From Ephemerocybe angulata (Eukaryota; Basidiomycota; Agaricomycetes; Agaricales; Psathyrellaceae), in assembly GCA_013368325.1 (NCBI GenBank), contig JAACJK010000057.1, positions 682,001 through 746,000 of the forward strand: DNA of 64,000 nucleotides, read 5' to 3'. The notes below the pieces were generated by a model. It did not search any database. It was not told the DNA's origin and worked only from the letters and a program-made list of their open reading frames with translations. How positions within the stretch are numbered: position 1 is the stretch's first letter; every line of letters starts with the position of its first letter. Shown in pieces: positions 11,301 through 23,544 of the stretch. The translations under genes and the position numbers were made by a program.

Positions 11301-13934
11301 CTCTGCTCCGCCGCCTCAAGCAGGGCTGCCCTCACCCTCTCCTCCACCTTCTCATTTACAGCCTCGTTCAAAACCTTCTCAACATCCACCTGGACTCCCT
11401 GCCCCGCACCCGATAACGCAGGGAGCACCGAAATAACCGCGGCAAGCTTCACCTCCACCGACCCCTTTTCTTGTTGAGCTCTCGCTCGCTCCCTCTGCGC
11501 CGCACCCGCCGCGTCCGCCGCCAACCTAAGGGCAAGCTTGTGATCCCCCAGCTCCTTTTCCAATCTGCTCTTCTCCACTCTCTCCCGCTCGAAATGCTTC
11601 TTCACCCCCTCTAATATCTCCTTGAATTTCTCCCTTTCCTGCCCTACCTGCTCCTGCAATTTGTACTGCGCCTCCTGCGCGCCAGCCTCTATCGCCTGGG
11701 CCCGTTCGTGCTCCAATTGGAGGGCGGAGACGAACCCGCCGTTCATGCGCTCGAGGACGTTGCGGAACTGCGTCACGGTCAACGCCCATAGCTGCTCAAC
11801 CCCGCCCTGTATTGGCATGAGTGCCGCGAGCATGGCTTCGTGCACGATTTGCGCGGCCTTCTCTGGGTCATAGGCTGGGTGCGGTGGTGAGGTTGCTGAC
11901 GATGATGCCAAGGTGGGGTTGGGGGCCGTCGTCGTTGAAGATTGTTGTGTTGGTGCAGGAGGAGGTGCTTGTTCAATTTGGGATTGGGAATTTGTGGATG
12001 GTGTGGAGGGTAGGCCACTAGGGGTCGTGGAGGTCGTGTTCAGATGATTCGCATTCGTGCCTAATCGTTGAGGGGCCTGCTGGGTAGGAGCCGGCACCGA
12101 TGACTGCTGCTGCTGAAGATGCGGCGCCAGCAACCCGCTTGACGTGCTATTCGCCCTCCCGCGATGGTCAGGTCCTGGCGCGTTCGAACCAAGAGATGGA
12201 GACGCCTGCGGTCTGGAGGAAGAGGGAAACGTAGCTGAGACTGCTCTGCGGTCATGGGGTATTGTCGACTGGTTTACGAAAGGCGGCCCGCTCGCAACCC
12301 TTGAGTCGTGCGGGGAACCCTGTTGGGGGTGAGATTGAGACTGAGGTAGGTGCGCCTGCGCGGGACGGTGGTTCGAGGTGGAGAGCGAGGAAGGTAGATT
12401 TTGTTGCTGTTGTTGTTGTTGCAGTTGGTTCAGTTGGTGTTGGAGGTGGTGGTGGTGGTGATGGTTGTGATGTGGTGGAGGTGGTGGTGGCTGGAATTGA
12501 GGGTTTGCTCGTTGCTGTGAGAACCATCCTGGCACTGGTTGAGTACTTGAGGGTGGTGCGGTTGCGCCCGAGGAATGCTGAATTGGTTCGCGGGGTGCTT
12601 GAAGAGGGAGGATCGGGGGCGGCATGGACTGATCAGCTCTCCCACTGTACACCACGCCGCATGTGCATCCCGGAGGGCACGCCTCCGACGTGCTGGTGAT
12701 ACCTCCGTCCATCGACTGATGCCGTGAACGCGAACTGGGTGCCCCAGAAGAGGAAGTCGGCCTGGATGTCGACTGATTCTGCGTTTGAGCGTAGTGAGCT
12801 TGCGGTTGAGTCTGGTGGAATGAGTTCGAAGACGAAGACGGCGAGGACGAAGGACCCTCTAGGTTCGGTGAGGACGTCAAGGTTGTCAGGTCAACAGAGC
12901 GCTCCTGCGTTGCTTGCAACATTCCAGAACCGAAGAACTGTTGAGCGGCGGGATGGGGATGAAGTTGAGGTTGGGCATGGTGTTGTACCGGGATACCTGG
13001 CGGAGGGCGATACGGCGTTTCCTTATCATACGAGAAGTTCAACCTAGGCCCCGGGATCTGCTGCACGCTCAAGCCGTCAGAATCCGCCGAGCAGTGAACA
13101 GGAGAGTTGAATCAAGATAAACATACATGTTGATGCATAGGGGCGCTTCGTTGAGGATAAGGAGGATGCTGTTGATCATGTCCAGCCTGATGCGGATACA
13201 GTCCGTTATAGTCCGCCTTTTGTCTCAATCACAAGAAGCTTCGAATGTCAACATACCGGAATTGGGGCGGCTGACGCATTCTGCTGTTGTCCTGGGTGCA
13301 TCTGACGATCGGGCAGAGGCTGCTGAATATTTCTGCTCATCCCGAAATGGTGGGGTGCCTGTGACTCGGGTGGGATGCCTGAACCTCCTAATGGCTGGTA
13401 TGAACGGAGGTCAAAAACGAAAGCTTTTTGGAGACAAAGTTCCCTGGACATACAATTCTCGAGGGGCCGGAAGCGGAACGTGGTGCAGGCGGTGGGTGCA
13501 TGCCAAACTCGTTGGGTCTTGTAGGCGCCTGTTGGACCGGGATGTGTGCCGTTGGTGGCATTGTACTAGAGGCTTGTGTTTGCTGCTGCCGTTGTTGTTG
13601 CTGGTTGTGCATACGCTGCTGCTCTTGGGAGTTGTACTGGACAGCAGGTCCTTGCGTCGAGATTGACAGCTGAGGCTTTTGCGGGATCGAGGCAAATCCA
13701 GTGATGCCATGATTCTGCCTCGAGGTAGATGTAGTCGTCTTGAAACAAAGGTGTCAATCTGATAGCCGTTTTTCTTTGCTACGAGCAATGGAATAAAGGA
13801 AGCGCTCTGACCTGGTTTCCCGGGTCTGTTGCTGAACTCCATTGAGCCTGCCCCTGCCCCTGGCTGTTGGCGCCAGGTCCCGGTACACGTATGTATAGGC
13901 TCGAATTGATACTCGCGCCGTTCGCTGAACTCAT
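8381..13934 (-). CDS. 1,724-aa low-complexity protein with coiled coil and C-terminal C2H2-like module
   Basis: Seven exons on the minus strand: 13934-13812, 13738-13454, 13394-13257, 13216-13127, 13060-11240, 11158-8610 and 8549-8381 (5,175 nt). Most of the protein is disordered and rich in Q, P, S and T, with Q- and H-runs (about 12390-12480). A predicted long coiled coil (about 11240-11790) is rich in E, K, R and A (for example VEERVRAALLEAAEQRAARE). Acidic stretches follow at about 9900-10060. Several short repeats of the type LNPAQW/LSPAQW lie in the region 8880-9300. The last exons encode WRCRLC followed by LFKHAQEDHP, a possible C2H2 zinc-binding module. At first sight this looks like two genes; the phase-0 junction at 11240/11158 (GKLQAS then LQLAGC) joins them. 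No known family; a chromatin or transcription role is only a guess. Confidence 0.75.
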
Positions 13935-14588
13935 AGCTCAGGACGACGACGATCGACCAGTGGTTTCTCGAAGAATCTCAGATACTTTCAAATCGAAAGC
14001 AGTTTTCTGGGGCTCGATTTAGAGCGTCGGCGTTATACCATAAACCCACAGAATAGAGCTCAATGGCGAACTCGTTATCTGGATTCTGGGATACGAAAAA
14101 TGCGGGGACGAAATCATGGGAGGAGGGGACTCGGTCGGTCGTATTTATAGCGATTTAATTCGCGCGTTTGATGCCACCCGGATGCGGAATTCTCACGTTC
14201 ATCCCCGTTAAATGTATGGCCGCCGAGACCTCCTCCAGAAAGCACTGGAAACCAATAGAAATCAATAGAAACATTATGAATGGGCGAAGAGTGTGAAGGA
14301 AAGGTTGGGAGCATCGAAGAGATATCAGCGGACCAACTGGCCCACAAAAACTCGTAGTCTGGAGGAACAGACAGCAAGAGCTTGCCAGTAGCAAGAGCAG
14401 CACAAGCCTGAGCAGTGACTCTTGAGGCCAAATCAGCGGATTCAGATACCGAACCTTATTCAACCCCGAACGGATACAAAGCGGGAGAACACGAAGGATA
14501 TCACTATAGAAGCGACAGTGGACGACACAGTAACCAGGACCCAAGAATTAGACTCGTAAGTATGCTCCCGTTCAGATCGCTCGAAGCT
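13935..14588. other. intergenic region between the 1,724-aa gene and TF1
   Basis: This is the promoter region of the 1,724-aa gene (transcribed leftward) and the 3' flank of TF1. Open frames on the minus strand at about 14114-14544 contain a leucine-rich stretch but have no start context, family or splicing support. I see no gene here. Confidence 0.4.
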
Positions 14589-17500
14589 TCAGAAGAACCG
14601 GAAAGTGGCATTGCTTGATGGGTCCGCCCCAGGTACTGGTGTGGCCTGCTGCAATGGTGTCTGGGCTTCGTAGTTCGCGATATACGTCCCCCACTCCGGC
14701 CAACTACCGGAAAACGAGTATTCGTTAGGCAGAATGCTTCAAAAAACTTAGAGCAAGCACATACTCGAAGCCTATCGGAACTCCAGCCAAGGCGTCGATC
14801 TGGTTGAACCCCATGGAGTCAAAGTCCTGAATGCCTGCGGATGCGAGGAAGGCGTCAATATTACGGCGACTAATAAAGGACGACCCTGGAGTTACGTACC
14901 TGATGTGGGCGCGTGCGCCTGAGGAAAATTGAGCGCGTCAAACGTCACGGACATCGCGTTGGAAATGGTTGCTGGGTGTGGGTAGTTCGGGTGGTCGATG
15001 CTAAACTGAGGAAGGGACGATGCAGACAGATCTGTCGCAGTAACAGTGGTTCCCAATGCCCCATTGAAGCTGGTATTTGCAATTAGCGCGGAGGTATCAG
15101 CACCAGCGTTAGAGCTGGCGATTGGATCCCATGAAGTCGGTCCCCCCTGCTCGGTGGTACCCTCGAGGGGCTCCGAAAACCCGTTGAGCATCAGAAGAGA
15201 ATAGAGGACGTCACTACAGTGACCCAACGTCAGCTTGGTGTACATACCACCGGATTACTGCTTACCAGAATCTCCCTGCCCCATGCCAGCCTCGCTCGTA
15301 TGTTCTCAGAACACGGATAGCCTTGTAGACGCTCTGCATCTCCTGTTCCTCATCAAGGTCTATGCCCATTTGCTTCCCTCTCCACATATTGACGAGCAAT
15401 ATGATACCAGAGAGGAACAACACCACCTGAAAGTTCAATCCCATTGTCAATAGTTACGCAAGACCATTCCGGAAGCGCCATCCACGTACCGCGACCCAAG
15501 GAATGATCACGCCTTTCCGCGACTGCAAGTCCATAAGCAAGATCGTCGCCCTTGCAGCATTCCTACACACAGCCAACGACATGAACCCCATCGTTGCCCT
15601 ATTCTTCGTCTTTTCCCCAATGAAAGGTCGGTGCAGTAGGATCTGCACCCAATAGTATTTGGCGTGAAGGGTTGCTGCCTGGTCGAAGAAAAGCGAGTGG
15701 GGCGCATCCGGGTTCCATCGCACTGTAATTCAAGAATAATGAGTCGGACCATCCACAATCAGGAGGAGGAGGAGAGTACGATGTTCCGGTAAGTTCTGCA
15801 TCCATTTCTCAAGCGCTGTATCGTACTCGATCAAGCGCTCCGCATTCCAGTCGTCCAACGTCATGCCCTCAGGGGGTGCTGGTTTCTTGGCGGAATACTG
15901 CACCGCTGCATCAGTCTGCTTTCCTGGGCAGCGTAGTAGTAACAATGACACCTACAAACGCCTGCTGCACATCTGCCAGAATACCAAGAAGCTTGATCAT
16001 CTGGATGAAGTAACTCGCCTTCGCAGGCACCCCTTCAGGCTGTTTGAATGCCAATTCCGGGTGCTCATCGTTCTGCCAAAACTCGTCGTCGCACTCGACT
16101 GGTAGATCCACGTCAAAGCTAGTCATCTGCAGATTAATATTGCGCCCGATAGTCTGTTTACCCTGAGGATATGGAACGCACTCATAACGCTTGATCATCG
16201 CCGATCGGCCCATATACGCAGCCATTATCTCCTCAAACATCAGCAGCGTGAAGAACACGCGCTTACGCAGCTCATCCTCAATTGTCGGCCCTCCCTCTAT
16301 CATCCGCTTCCGATTGAGCGCAATGTCCTGTGCCGCACGGAGAGCAGTCCCTAAGAATTGCCAGCACTTCTCGCATTTCGATGTTGAATGAAGGTAGAAA
16401 ATCGCCAACTGTCCTCAGATGTTAACCGTCATCAATGACCTACTCCTTCGAGTCACAGAACAAGGAAAAGAGTGCGAGAAAGCACGTACAGCGTGAACCT
16501 GCAAGTCATGCAATGTCGGGGCCAGCAAAAATGACTCTTTTGTCAGTCTTAACTGCCTAAAGTACTTGAAACCGCCACTCTGTTCAGAGTACCCGGCCTC
16601 CTCGAGTAAGACACGGGAGTCGCGCGTGTAGAGTGACGCAACGGCACACACGCCGAGCACTGTGCCACCAAACCCCTCGTCTACGAGGTGCAGCCCAGAG
16701 TTCAAGGCATAATCAAACGTCTGGCGATGGAGCAAAGGAAGCAGGGGATTCGTGCAGGTGAAAAACGTGTTGACAAGATCGTGGAGTAGGTCCGGTTCTG
16801 GGAAGACGTAAGGTGGGTACTCAGGGTCTTGGATGGCTTCCCACTACATATGTCGCAAGATGCAAACATTGGTTAACTTGACACTCTAATAATGCCAAGT
16901 CATGGGGGGAGACTTACGGGGCGGGGCGTCCAATATTGCGGGCGTCTGTATTTACTCACGCTCGCTTCGACGGTCCATTCGGTGTTCTTGCCCAAACTTA
17001 TGTCAAGCGTGCTTTTCGCGACCATGACTGTACTAGAAGGCCCGTAAAAGCGGGGTGGGTAGGAGTCGAGCATGAGTCCTTGTCTGAGGTTATCAGAAAG
17101 AGAGGAAATGTCAGCCATGATCAGCGGGTTATTTGGCTCCTCCTTCACGGCAGTGCCAGATGCACTGGCTGCCCCGGACTCCGCAGGCGACGCATGGGAG
17201 GACACAGACGCTGAAGAGGCCGACTCCGACGATCGCGTTGTGGTCGGAGACGCAGACCTTCGGCTCGTACTTGAGCTATTTGAGGTTGGAGGCTGCAACG
17301 GACGTGATGCATCGCACGAAGCGAGACTCTCAGTGGCAGACTCGAGCGCCTCATCCAGCATGCGCGCGAACTGTGCTAAAGTTGACATCGTTTCGTGGAT
17401 CTGGGCCGGGTTGGTGGGCGGCTGATAGCTAGGGCTGAGAATAGCGTCTATGAGCGATTTCATGAGCAGTTTGGCGTCGGGGAGGTTGAGGCCTTTGAGC

Positions 17501-17940
17501 ACGGGCGGCGGGGGTATGCTACCCATCGAGCTGCCTTCCCGAGGATAGTGTCAGAGAAGAGGCGCTCATGTAAGAAGATTGGTGCTGACCCAAAGTTATA
17601 CATCGTTTTCTGGGAGTAATTGGTGAGGTTTCGACACGCATATAAAGAGGAGGGGGGCAGACCTTGGTGACATGGAAGTGGGTGCATTCACAATCGAACG
17701 CGATACAGTTTGTGCACCGAAATCCGGGCATCTTTGAAGAATCACCTGTAATTCAGTCAGATATGCAGATACCTTGGGCCGAAGCGTTTCCTCACATTTC
17801 ACTATTTCGAGCGCAGTCAATCGTGGACATTCACGAAGCCTCCATAGACGACGTCCACACGCACCTTTCTTCTGTCTACAGAGATCGCAAGAGCCTTGCA
17901 GTCTCCTCTGTTTCAGCTTCGATGGACCACTTGACGCCAT
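14589..17940 (-). CDS. TF1: Zn(II)2Cys6 fungal-specific transcription factor, 850 aa
   Basis: Fourteen exons: 17940-17865, 17801-17796 (6 nt), 17745-17663, 17609-17590 (20 nt), 17530-16918, 16843-16490, 16408-16182, 16118-15956, 15897-15780, 15722-15490, 15426-15266, 15213-14900, 14834-14765 and 14703-14589 (2,553 nt). The binuclear zinc cluster uses Cys 18, 21, 28, 38, 41 and 48. Cys28 exists only if the 6-nt exon is included. A serine-rich linker follows, then a fungal_trans (PF04082-type) regulatory domain with motifs such as PLLPLLHRQTF, LRAAQDIALN, ELRKRVFF and AMIKRYDFDV. Later motifs are DQAATLHA and LHRPFI, and a tail motif WPEWGTYI. The product is a nuclear DNA-binding regulator with unknown targets. 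It belongs to the four-gene array and is closest to TF3. Confidence 0.92.
17796..17801 (-). other. 6-nt microexon of TF1
   Basis: On the minus strand the 113-nt gap between the first two obvious exons contains an internal acceptor TAG, then TGAAAT, then the donor GTGAGG. Splicing it in turns ...KKG-DSS... into ...KKVKCDSS.... This restores the CX2CX6C spacing of the zinc cluster. The flanking introns are 63 nt and 50 nt, normal for this genome. Confidence 0.88.
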
Positions 17941-18078
17941 TGTAAGCGAGTCTCTGGGATTAAGGACTGGGTGCAACGAGTTCAAATCTCCACATACGGG
18001 AATGCGTAGAGATGGACGTAAGACGCAGAGGTCCAACCCCTTCCAACCCCCGGCGACCATTACTCATCCTGTCTGATT

Positions 18079-18091
18079 GCCGCCGACCGGC
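18079..18091. promoter_or_regulatory. CCG/CGG palindromic element upstream of TF1
   Basis: GCCGCCGACCGGC lies 139 bases upstream of the TF1 start. Zn(II)2Cys6 proteins bind paired CGG triplets, so this is a candidate site for one of the array's own products. Related elements lie upstream of the other three copies. Function is inferred only. Confidence 0.4.
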
Positions 18092-18506
18092 ATTCGAATG
18101 CGGAGAATAACCCCTGTCTCAGCTTCTGCAACAAGGGTATCTCGAAGTACATCTCAACTGAGCTACGGTATGATGCATCCTGCTTATACGATAATATAAG
18201 CCAGTATCTGACTAAAAGGGATCACTGAGCAAGTGAGAGCTGACCCAGGTCGTAAGCGCCCAGATCAATGTCCCATCACCAAAGATCTGGGACAGTCTGG
18301 AATCAATTACTCTCTGGTGCAAAAGGATCGACGAGGATTGGGTAACGGGTTGACCTTAGTCAAAAATTCCTTTATACTTTTAGAACCTGTAGAAGTCTAA
18401 CCCTATAGTCTGTGGATGAGAGGTGCTGAAAGAACACCCTGTAGTGCTGCTGAATCCGTGATCCCTCAAGATGTAAGTAAATGAGATGCTTTCTGGATTG
18501 TCAAGA

Positions 18507-18527
18507 GTTCAACGTTCAACGTTCAAC
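18507..18527. repeat. three tandem copies of GTTCAAC
   Basis: Three perfect direct 7-bp copies lie between TF1 and TF2. The surrounding intergenic sequence (18092-18643) is AT-rich and shows no gene. Confidence 0.8.
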
Positions 18528-18643
18528 ACAGGATATACGTATACTCTAGAGGTGCATATATATATCAGTGAAAGTAAGAACGGATATCATTAGTATAGAT
18601 CCTTCAAGTCAGGGTCACGGAAAATGGCACACAAATATCGCAA

Positions 18644-21600
18644 TCAAAACCACCGAAAGGACTCGATGCCAGGCTGGGATGGCGCAGAGCCGTCAGTTAT
18701 GTGCCCAGGCTCGTATGGAGGCTGAACTTGTGTCTCTTCATTTGATATGTAAGTACCCCACTCCGGCCAGCTGTAGGAGTTGATAATCAGTTAGATAAGA
18801 CTGGCAGCATGTAAACACGTACTCGAAACCCGGAGGAAGGCCGGCCAAGGCATTGATTTGATTGAGCCCCATCGCGTTGAGGTCTTGAATTCCTGCACAG
18901 AGAAGGAGGTATGTCAGCGCCGCAATTTATTCCAATAAAAAAATCTCATGATAGCCGTTGTTACTTGCCTCCTGTCGGCGAGTCGTGAGCCTGAAGCGGT
19001 ATGCCAAATACGGCAGAATCCTGGGGGCAGCTTGGCTGGTCAATCGGATAGCTACGGTACCACGATGCCGGCCCATCTTGTGCAAGGTCTTCTGTTTCTT
19101 CTGTTTGTCTGACATATTCAGGCGGGGCGTAAGTTTCACAGCGATGATTGCCGATACCACCGAATGTGGGGCTCTGCTGCGGCTCAGAAAACCCGCTGAG
19201 CACAAGGAGTGAGTACAAGACGTCGCTGTAGTCCCGCGTTAGTCACGCCTATCACATTTTTAACGGGTAGGGGAGGTGCCTACCAGAACCTGCCAGAGCT
19301 ATGCCAACATCGTTCATACGTTCGAAGAACACAGACAGCTTTATATATAATCTGCATCTCCTGCTCCTGATTGAGCTGAGCCCCCATTTGTTTCCCCCTA
19401 CACACATTGACGAGTAGGATGATACCCGAGAGGAAAACGACGACCTGGTGGAAATACAGTCCGAAAGTTGTGTCTCAGCGCTCAACACCCATTTGAAAGC
19501 AGCTACTTGCAGTACATACCGAAACTCCTGGAATAAAATTTCCCCTCTGCGACTGCGCGTCCATAATAGAGATGGTTGCCCGCGCAGCGTTTATACAGAC
19601 TTTCAGAGCCAGCAATCCGTCCGTCGGTTCCTTCGTCTTTGATCCAATAAATGGTCGGTAGAGCAAAATTCGTATCCAGTTGAAATTTGCGTGGAGGGTG
19701 GCTGATTGGTCGTAGAATAGCGAATGAGGGGCACTGGGGTTCCATCGCACTGCATCCAATTTTGTCGTCAGAGCCTCGCTGCAAGATAAACAGGATAGGA
19801 GATAGTACAGTGCTCAGGTAAATTATGTTTCCACTTGTCAAGCGCAATGTCGAGTTCAATCAAACGCTCCGCGTTCCAATCGTCCAGCGTCATACCCTCC
19901 GGAGGAGCTGGTGTTCTGATTGAATACTGCACCACTGCGTCAGCTCCCCGACAAGGCCTAGTAATAGTGGAAATGACACGTACAAATGCCCGCTGTACGT
20001 CGGCAAGAATACCGAATAGCTTGATTAAATGTATAAAATAACTCGGCTTTGAAGGTCGACCCTCGGGTTGTTTGAACGTGACCTCCCCGCTCTCCTCGTC
20101 TTGCCAGTATTCGTCGTCGCAATCCGCTGGTAAATCAACATCAAATCTGCGATTGATAAATTCTGATATCAGCAGCCACCCAATTGTCTACCCTTGTAGT
20201 ATTAAAGGCTATGGCCACGTACTCCTCTCGCTTGATCATTGCCGACCGACCTCCGTACGCCGACGTTATCTCATCCATCATAAGAAGGACGAAGAACACG
20301 CGCTTCCTCACTTCAGCTTCTCTTGTACGTTCTCCGTTTCTGGTTTGTTTCCGGTTCAGCGCCATGTCTTGTGCAGCACGGAGGGCGATTCCAAGGTATT
20401 GCCAACATATTTCTCCCATCGATGTTGAGTTCAGGTAGACAATTGCCAACTATCCTTAGCTCTAACGGTCAATGCCGCAAGAATAACTGAAATCGGTCGG
20501 CACAGACGAGAGGATACGTACCGCATATAGCTGCACGTCATACAGCGTTGGGTCGCGCAAAATCGACTGCGTTGTCAGCCTCAGCTGTCTGAAATACTTG
20601 TATCCACCGCTCTGCTCCGGGTATCCCGCCTCCTCCAGAAGAACGCGCGGGTCATTTGTGAAGAGCGACGCGATAGCACAGACAGCGAGCACGGTGCCAC
20701 CAAATTGATCGTCGACAAGGTGGAGCCCCGAATGAAGGGCACGCTCGAATGACGGGCGGTGAAGGATCGGGAGGAGGTCGTTTTTGCACGTGAAATATCT
20801 TTCAACGAGATGCAGCAGGAGATCCTGCTCTGGGAAGACGTATGGCTGGTGTTCAGGATCTGGGATAATCTCCCACTATAGCATGCAGTCGTTGATTAAC
20901 TACACGAGATGTTAGTGAGAAAGGACAACACCTACCGGTCGGCGCGTCCAATATATTGGACGTCTATATCTTGCCACGCTTGCCTCAATGGTCGACTCAG
21001 TGTTTTGGCCCAAAGTCAGGTCTAATGTTGTTTTGGCAACCATGACCGTGCTCGAGGGTCCGAAAAAGCGGTGAGTGTGGGAGTCGAGCATGAGCCCTTG
21101 TCGGAGGCTCGCTGAGAGGGACGATACGTCTTCCATTGTTGGGCTATTTGACTCTTTCTTGACTTCTTCGGTGGCAGATTTAGAACTGACCGATCCAGAC
21201 TGCGATGAGGATGCAGTGTGCGGCGTCCTAGAGTTCGAGGAAGAACTGAGAACATGCTGCGGATCCATAGACGAATCGTACGACGTGAGTTTCTCTGTTG
21301 CAGAGGTCAGAGCTTCGTCCAACATGCGCGCGAACTGCGCCAGACTCGACATGGTTTGGCGAATAAGGATAGGGTTAGTGGGTAGTTGGTAATCAGGGCT
21401 TAAGACTGCGTCTATAACGGGGTACATCAGGGGTTTCGCCTCTGAAAGGTTGAGGCCTTTGAGTACGCAGGCGGGGATTGTATTTCCCATGGAGCTGCTT
21501 TTCCGAACAAGCCGTTAGCTCAGATAATGAGAGCAATGGGGGTTGCTGACCCAAAGTTATACATAGTTCTCTGTGTGGAAGTGGTAAGGTTTTTGTGACC

Positions 21601-21923
21601 GGTTTGATGTTCAATAGGGAGGTGGGCCTACCTGAGCGACATGTAAGTGGGTGCATGCAGAACCAAACGCGATACAGTTCGAACATCTGAACCCCGGCAT
21701 TTTAGCAGAGTCGCCTTTTGATCTCGTTAGTGACGAATAGTCCATTAAAAAGGTAGATAAGGCCTAACATTTTACTACTCGGCTTAAACAGTCAGCTATC
21801 GTACGACACAAAGGACTGCTGGAGTCGGACTCCAGCTGGCCACACACCTTTCTTTCGCCTACAGAGATCACAAGATCCTTGTAATCTCCTCTGCTTCGGC
21901 TTTGCCGGACCATTGGACTCCAT
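18644..21923 (-). CDS. TF2: Zn(II)2Cys6 fungal-specific transcription factor, 816 aa
   Basis: Fourteen exons: 21923-21848, 21774-21769 (6 nt), 21714-21632, 21570-21551 (20 nt), 21494-20936, 20875-20522, 20449-20223, 20146-19984, 19926-19809, 19749-19520, 19444-19284, 19225-18969, 18892-18823 and 18770-18644 (2,451 nt). Nine exons have exactly the same length as in TF1; the others differ by multiples of three. The zinc cluster cysteines are at 18, 21, 28, 38, 41 and 48. The fungal_trans domain has LRAAQDMALN, VRKRVFFVLL and EEFDVDLPADCDDEYW. The intron between 18969 and 18892 has a GC donor (AG/GCAAGT). The product is shorter than TF1 mainly in the linker and the C-terminal low-complexity exon. 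Confidence 0.92.
21769..21774 (-). other. 6-nt microexon of TF2
   Basis: TAAAAT, preceded by acceptor TAG and followed by donor GTTAGG on the minus strand. It joins G/TA AAA T/GC to give KKVKCDSAK, supplying Cys28 of the zinc cluster. Flanking introns are 73 and 54 nt. Confidence 0.85.
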
Positions 21924-23544
21924 TATGGGTGATTTCAAGTGGACTTTCTTAGCCTTATCGGCCCTCACAGGCAGTAAAGAGAGAAGCTAGATGTGGCTCG
22001 CAGAGGAAATTGTTGGAACTGTTACTTTGAGTGTGACGTTGACGCGTCGAATTGCCGCCGGCCGGCACTGCAAACAAAGCTGTACGCGCCCACTTCCAAT
22101 GTCTCATGATGCTACAGGTTGCTTCTTATTATGATAGGGCGAGATCAATCATCGAGGCTAAACAACGCCCATGTATTCAAGGGGTATTAGATGGTAGTTG
22201 GATTGAAGAGTGGGGAAACTAACACGGTGACATTTTGGGTAAGATGATGGTAATGGCCGGTTGTCCAAGCTTCGTTGGACCCGGCTAAAACAGGGAAAGA
22301 GCCCGCGAGCGCACAGAGAGAGAGTCTGAACACAACGACAAATGCAATGAGAGATGCTACGCAACCAAGAGGTGGCAGATTCGCCGATTTCGGATCCGTT
22401 CCCACGGAGGGAGGGTACCCCCCCTCCCCCCCAAATAGGGAAATTCGCGTGTTTTGTTTGGCTACACCGTTGGCTCAGCCCAGGGCGAGTGCCGCTGCTC
22501 TGCCGATCGTAGAGGGTCACTGCTAGAGTGCGATATCTAGTGATAGGGAGGCCAACGGTATCAAAAGTGATATATACGTCTCATATGAGGTATCTAGAGA
22601 GTAAGTAGCTGCCAGGATATTGTACACTGAAGCTTAAGAGCACCGGAAACGTGAAAGTTGAGCCCATGATAGCATAGATAGGCTTGCTGCTTGGGATAGA
22701 CAAAATCTTCAGGTCTGCGCGCTGTACAGAGTGCACTCTAAGTTAATTATACACATAACACTGTTCTGTGCCCCGGGAGTCACCCTCTACTGCTTCGTTA
22801 GTGAAGTGTATATTCTTTCTGCTGGACTGCCAGTTCTGCACAAAAGCGGGACTTTCTACGGTGCGGGACAGTGTTATTTTCTTATAGGATCCACGTACAT
22901 TCTTTTTTATAGCTCGGCGGCTAATATTGTTACCCTTTCATCTACCAGGGCCTTGCGCCATAGGTCTAAAGTCCTGAGCTCGATGCAAGGGAGGAGCTAT
23001 CGGAGTTGAAATTCATCGAGATGCCGCGACATGCCGCATGCGGCTTTTCCCGTGTTTCCATCATTTCGGACCCAATGCTTTCAGATCCAGGTCCACAATT
23101 CCACGATCTGCCAGACAAAGCGCGAGAAGCCACAAACAAATAGAGTCAAAGCACCTAGCAGGCGCTCGACCTGGCCCACCAGTCCACCGTTTATCGAGCA
23201 TCAATGCTCTTGATGCTCAAGAGGAATGGTAGTCGGGCAGATTGCTAGGAGTAACCTGTCGGCAGCGTGGTATGACATTAAGCGCCCGCTGCGAGGAAGC
23301 AGGAACAGCGCCAAGCCGAACTTGGAGGCCAAATAGAGTGTACAAACAAAGTCGTTGGGGGCAAGCGCTAAGCTGAGTCTTACATAGCTCGACTGGAGCA
23401 CTGAGCCAGTTGTTAGCGCCCAAGACAGCGTAGAAATTTAAAGTAGAAGATTACATCGGGTAATAGTATATCGGTTTGCATGTCAGAATATTAAATAGTA
23501 CAATATTTAAGAAACCACATTCACTCTCTCACTCCGACTGCAAA
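21924..23544. other. intergenic region between TF2 and TF3
   Basis: This stretch holds the TF2 promoter and the 3' flank of TF3. I see no convincing gene. It contains a homopolymer-rich block (CCCCCCTCCCCCCC, about 22421-22434). It also has a palindrome at 23196-23218: GAGCATCAA, a 5-nt loop, then TTGATGCTC. Weak open frames at 22158-22526 and 22731-23009 lack family features and introns. Confidence 0.5.
22054..22066. promoter_or_regulatory. CCG/CGG palindromic element upstream of TF2
   Basis: GCCGCCGGCCGGC, 131 bases upstream of the TF2 start. It differs by one base from the TF1 element, at nearly the same distance and in the same orientation. It is a possible Zn(II)2Cys6 binding site, by inference. 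Confidence 0.4.

Noticed and set aside
11213..13072. Treating 11213-13072 as a separate gene from 8606-11047
   Set aside because: A phase-0 intron (donor GTGCGT at 11239, acceptor TTAG at 11159) joins the two, and further upstream exons extend to 13934, with a total length divisible by three.
14155..14544. 129-codon minus strand frame with a leucine-rich hydrophobic stretch
   Set aside because: It lies in the 5' flank of another gene, has no start context or splice support, and does not look like a known family.
18060..18170. tRNA-like signals on the minus strand (GTAGCTCAGTTGAG and a TTCGAAT loop)
   Set aside because: The anticodon arm and the T stem do not pair properly, and no acceptor stem can be drawn.
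22158..22526. Overlapping open frames on both strands between TF2 and TF3
   Set aside because: They span a C-rich low-complexity block. Neither strand shows motifs.
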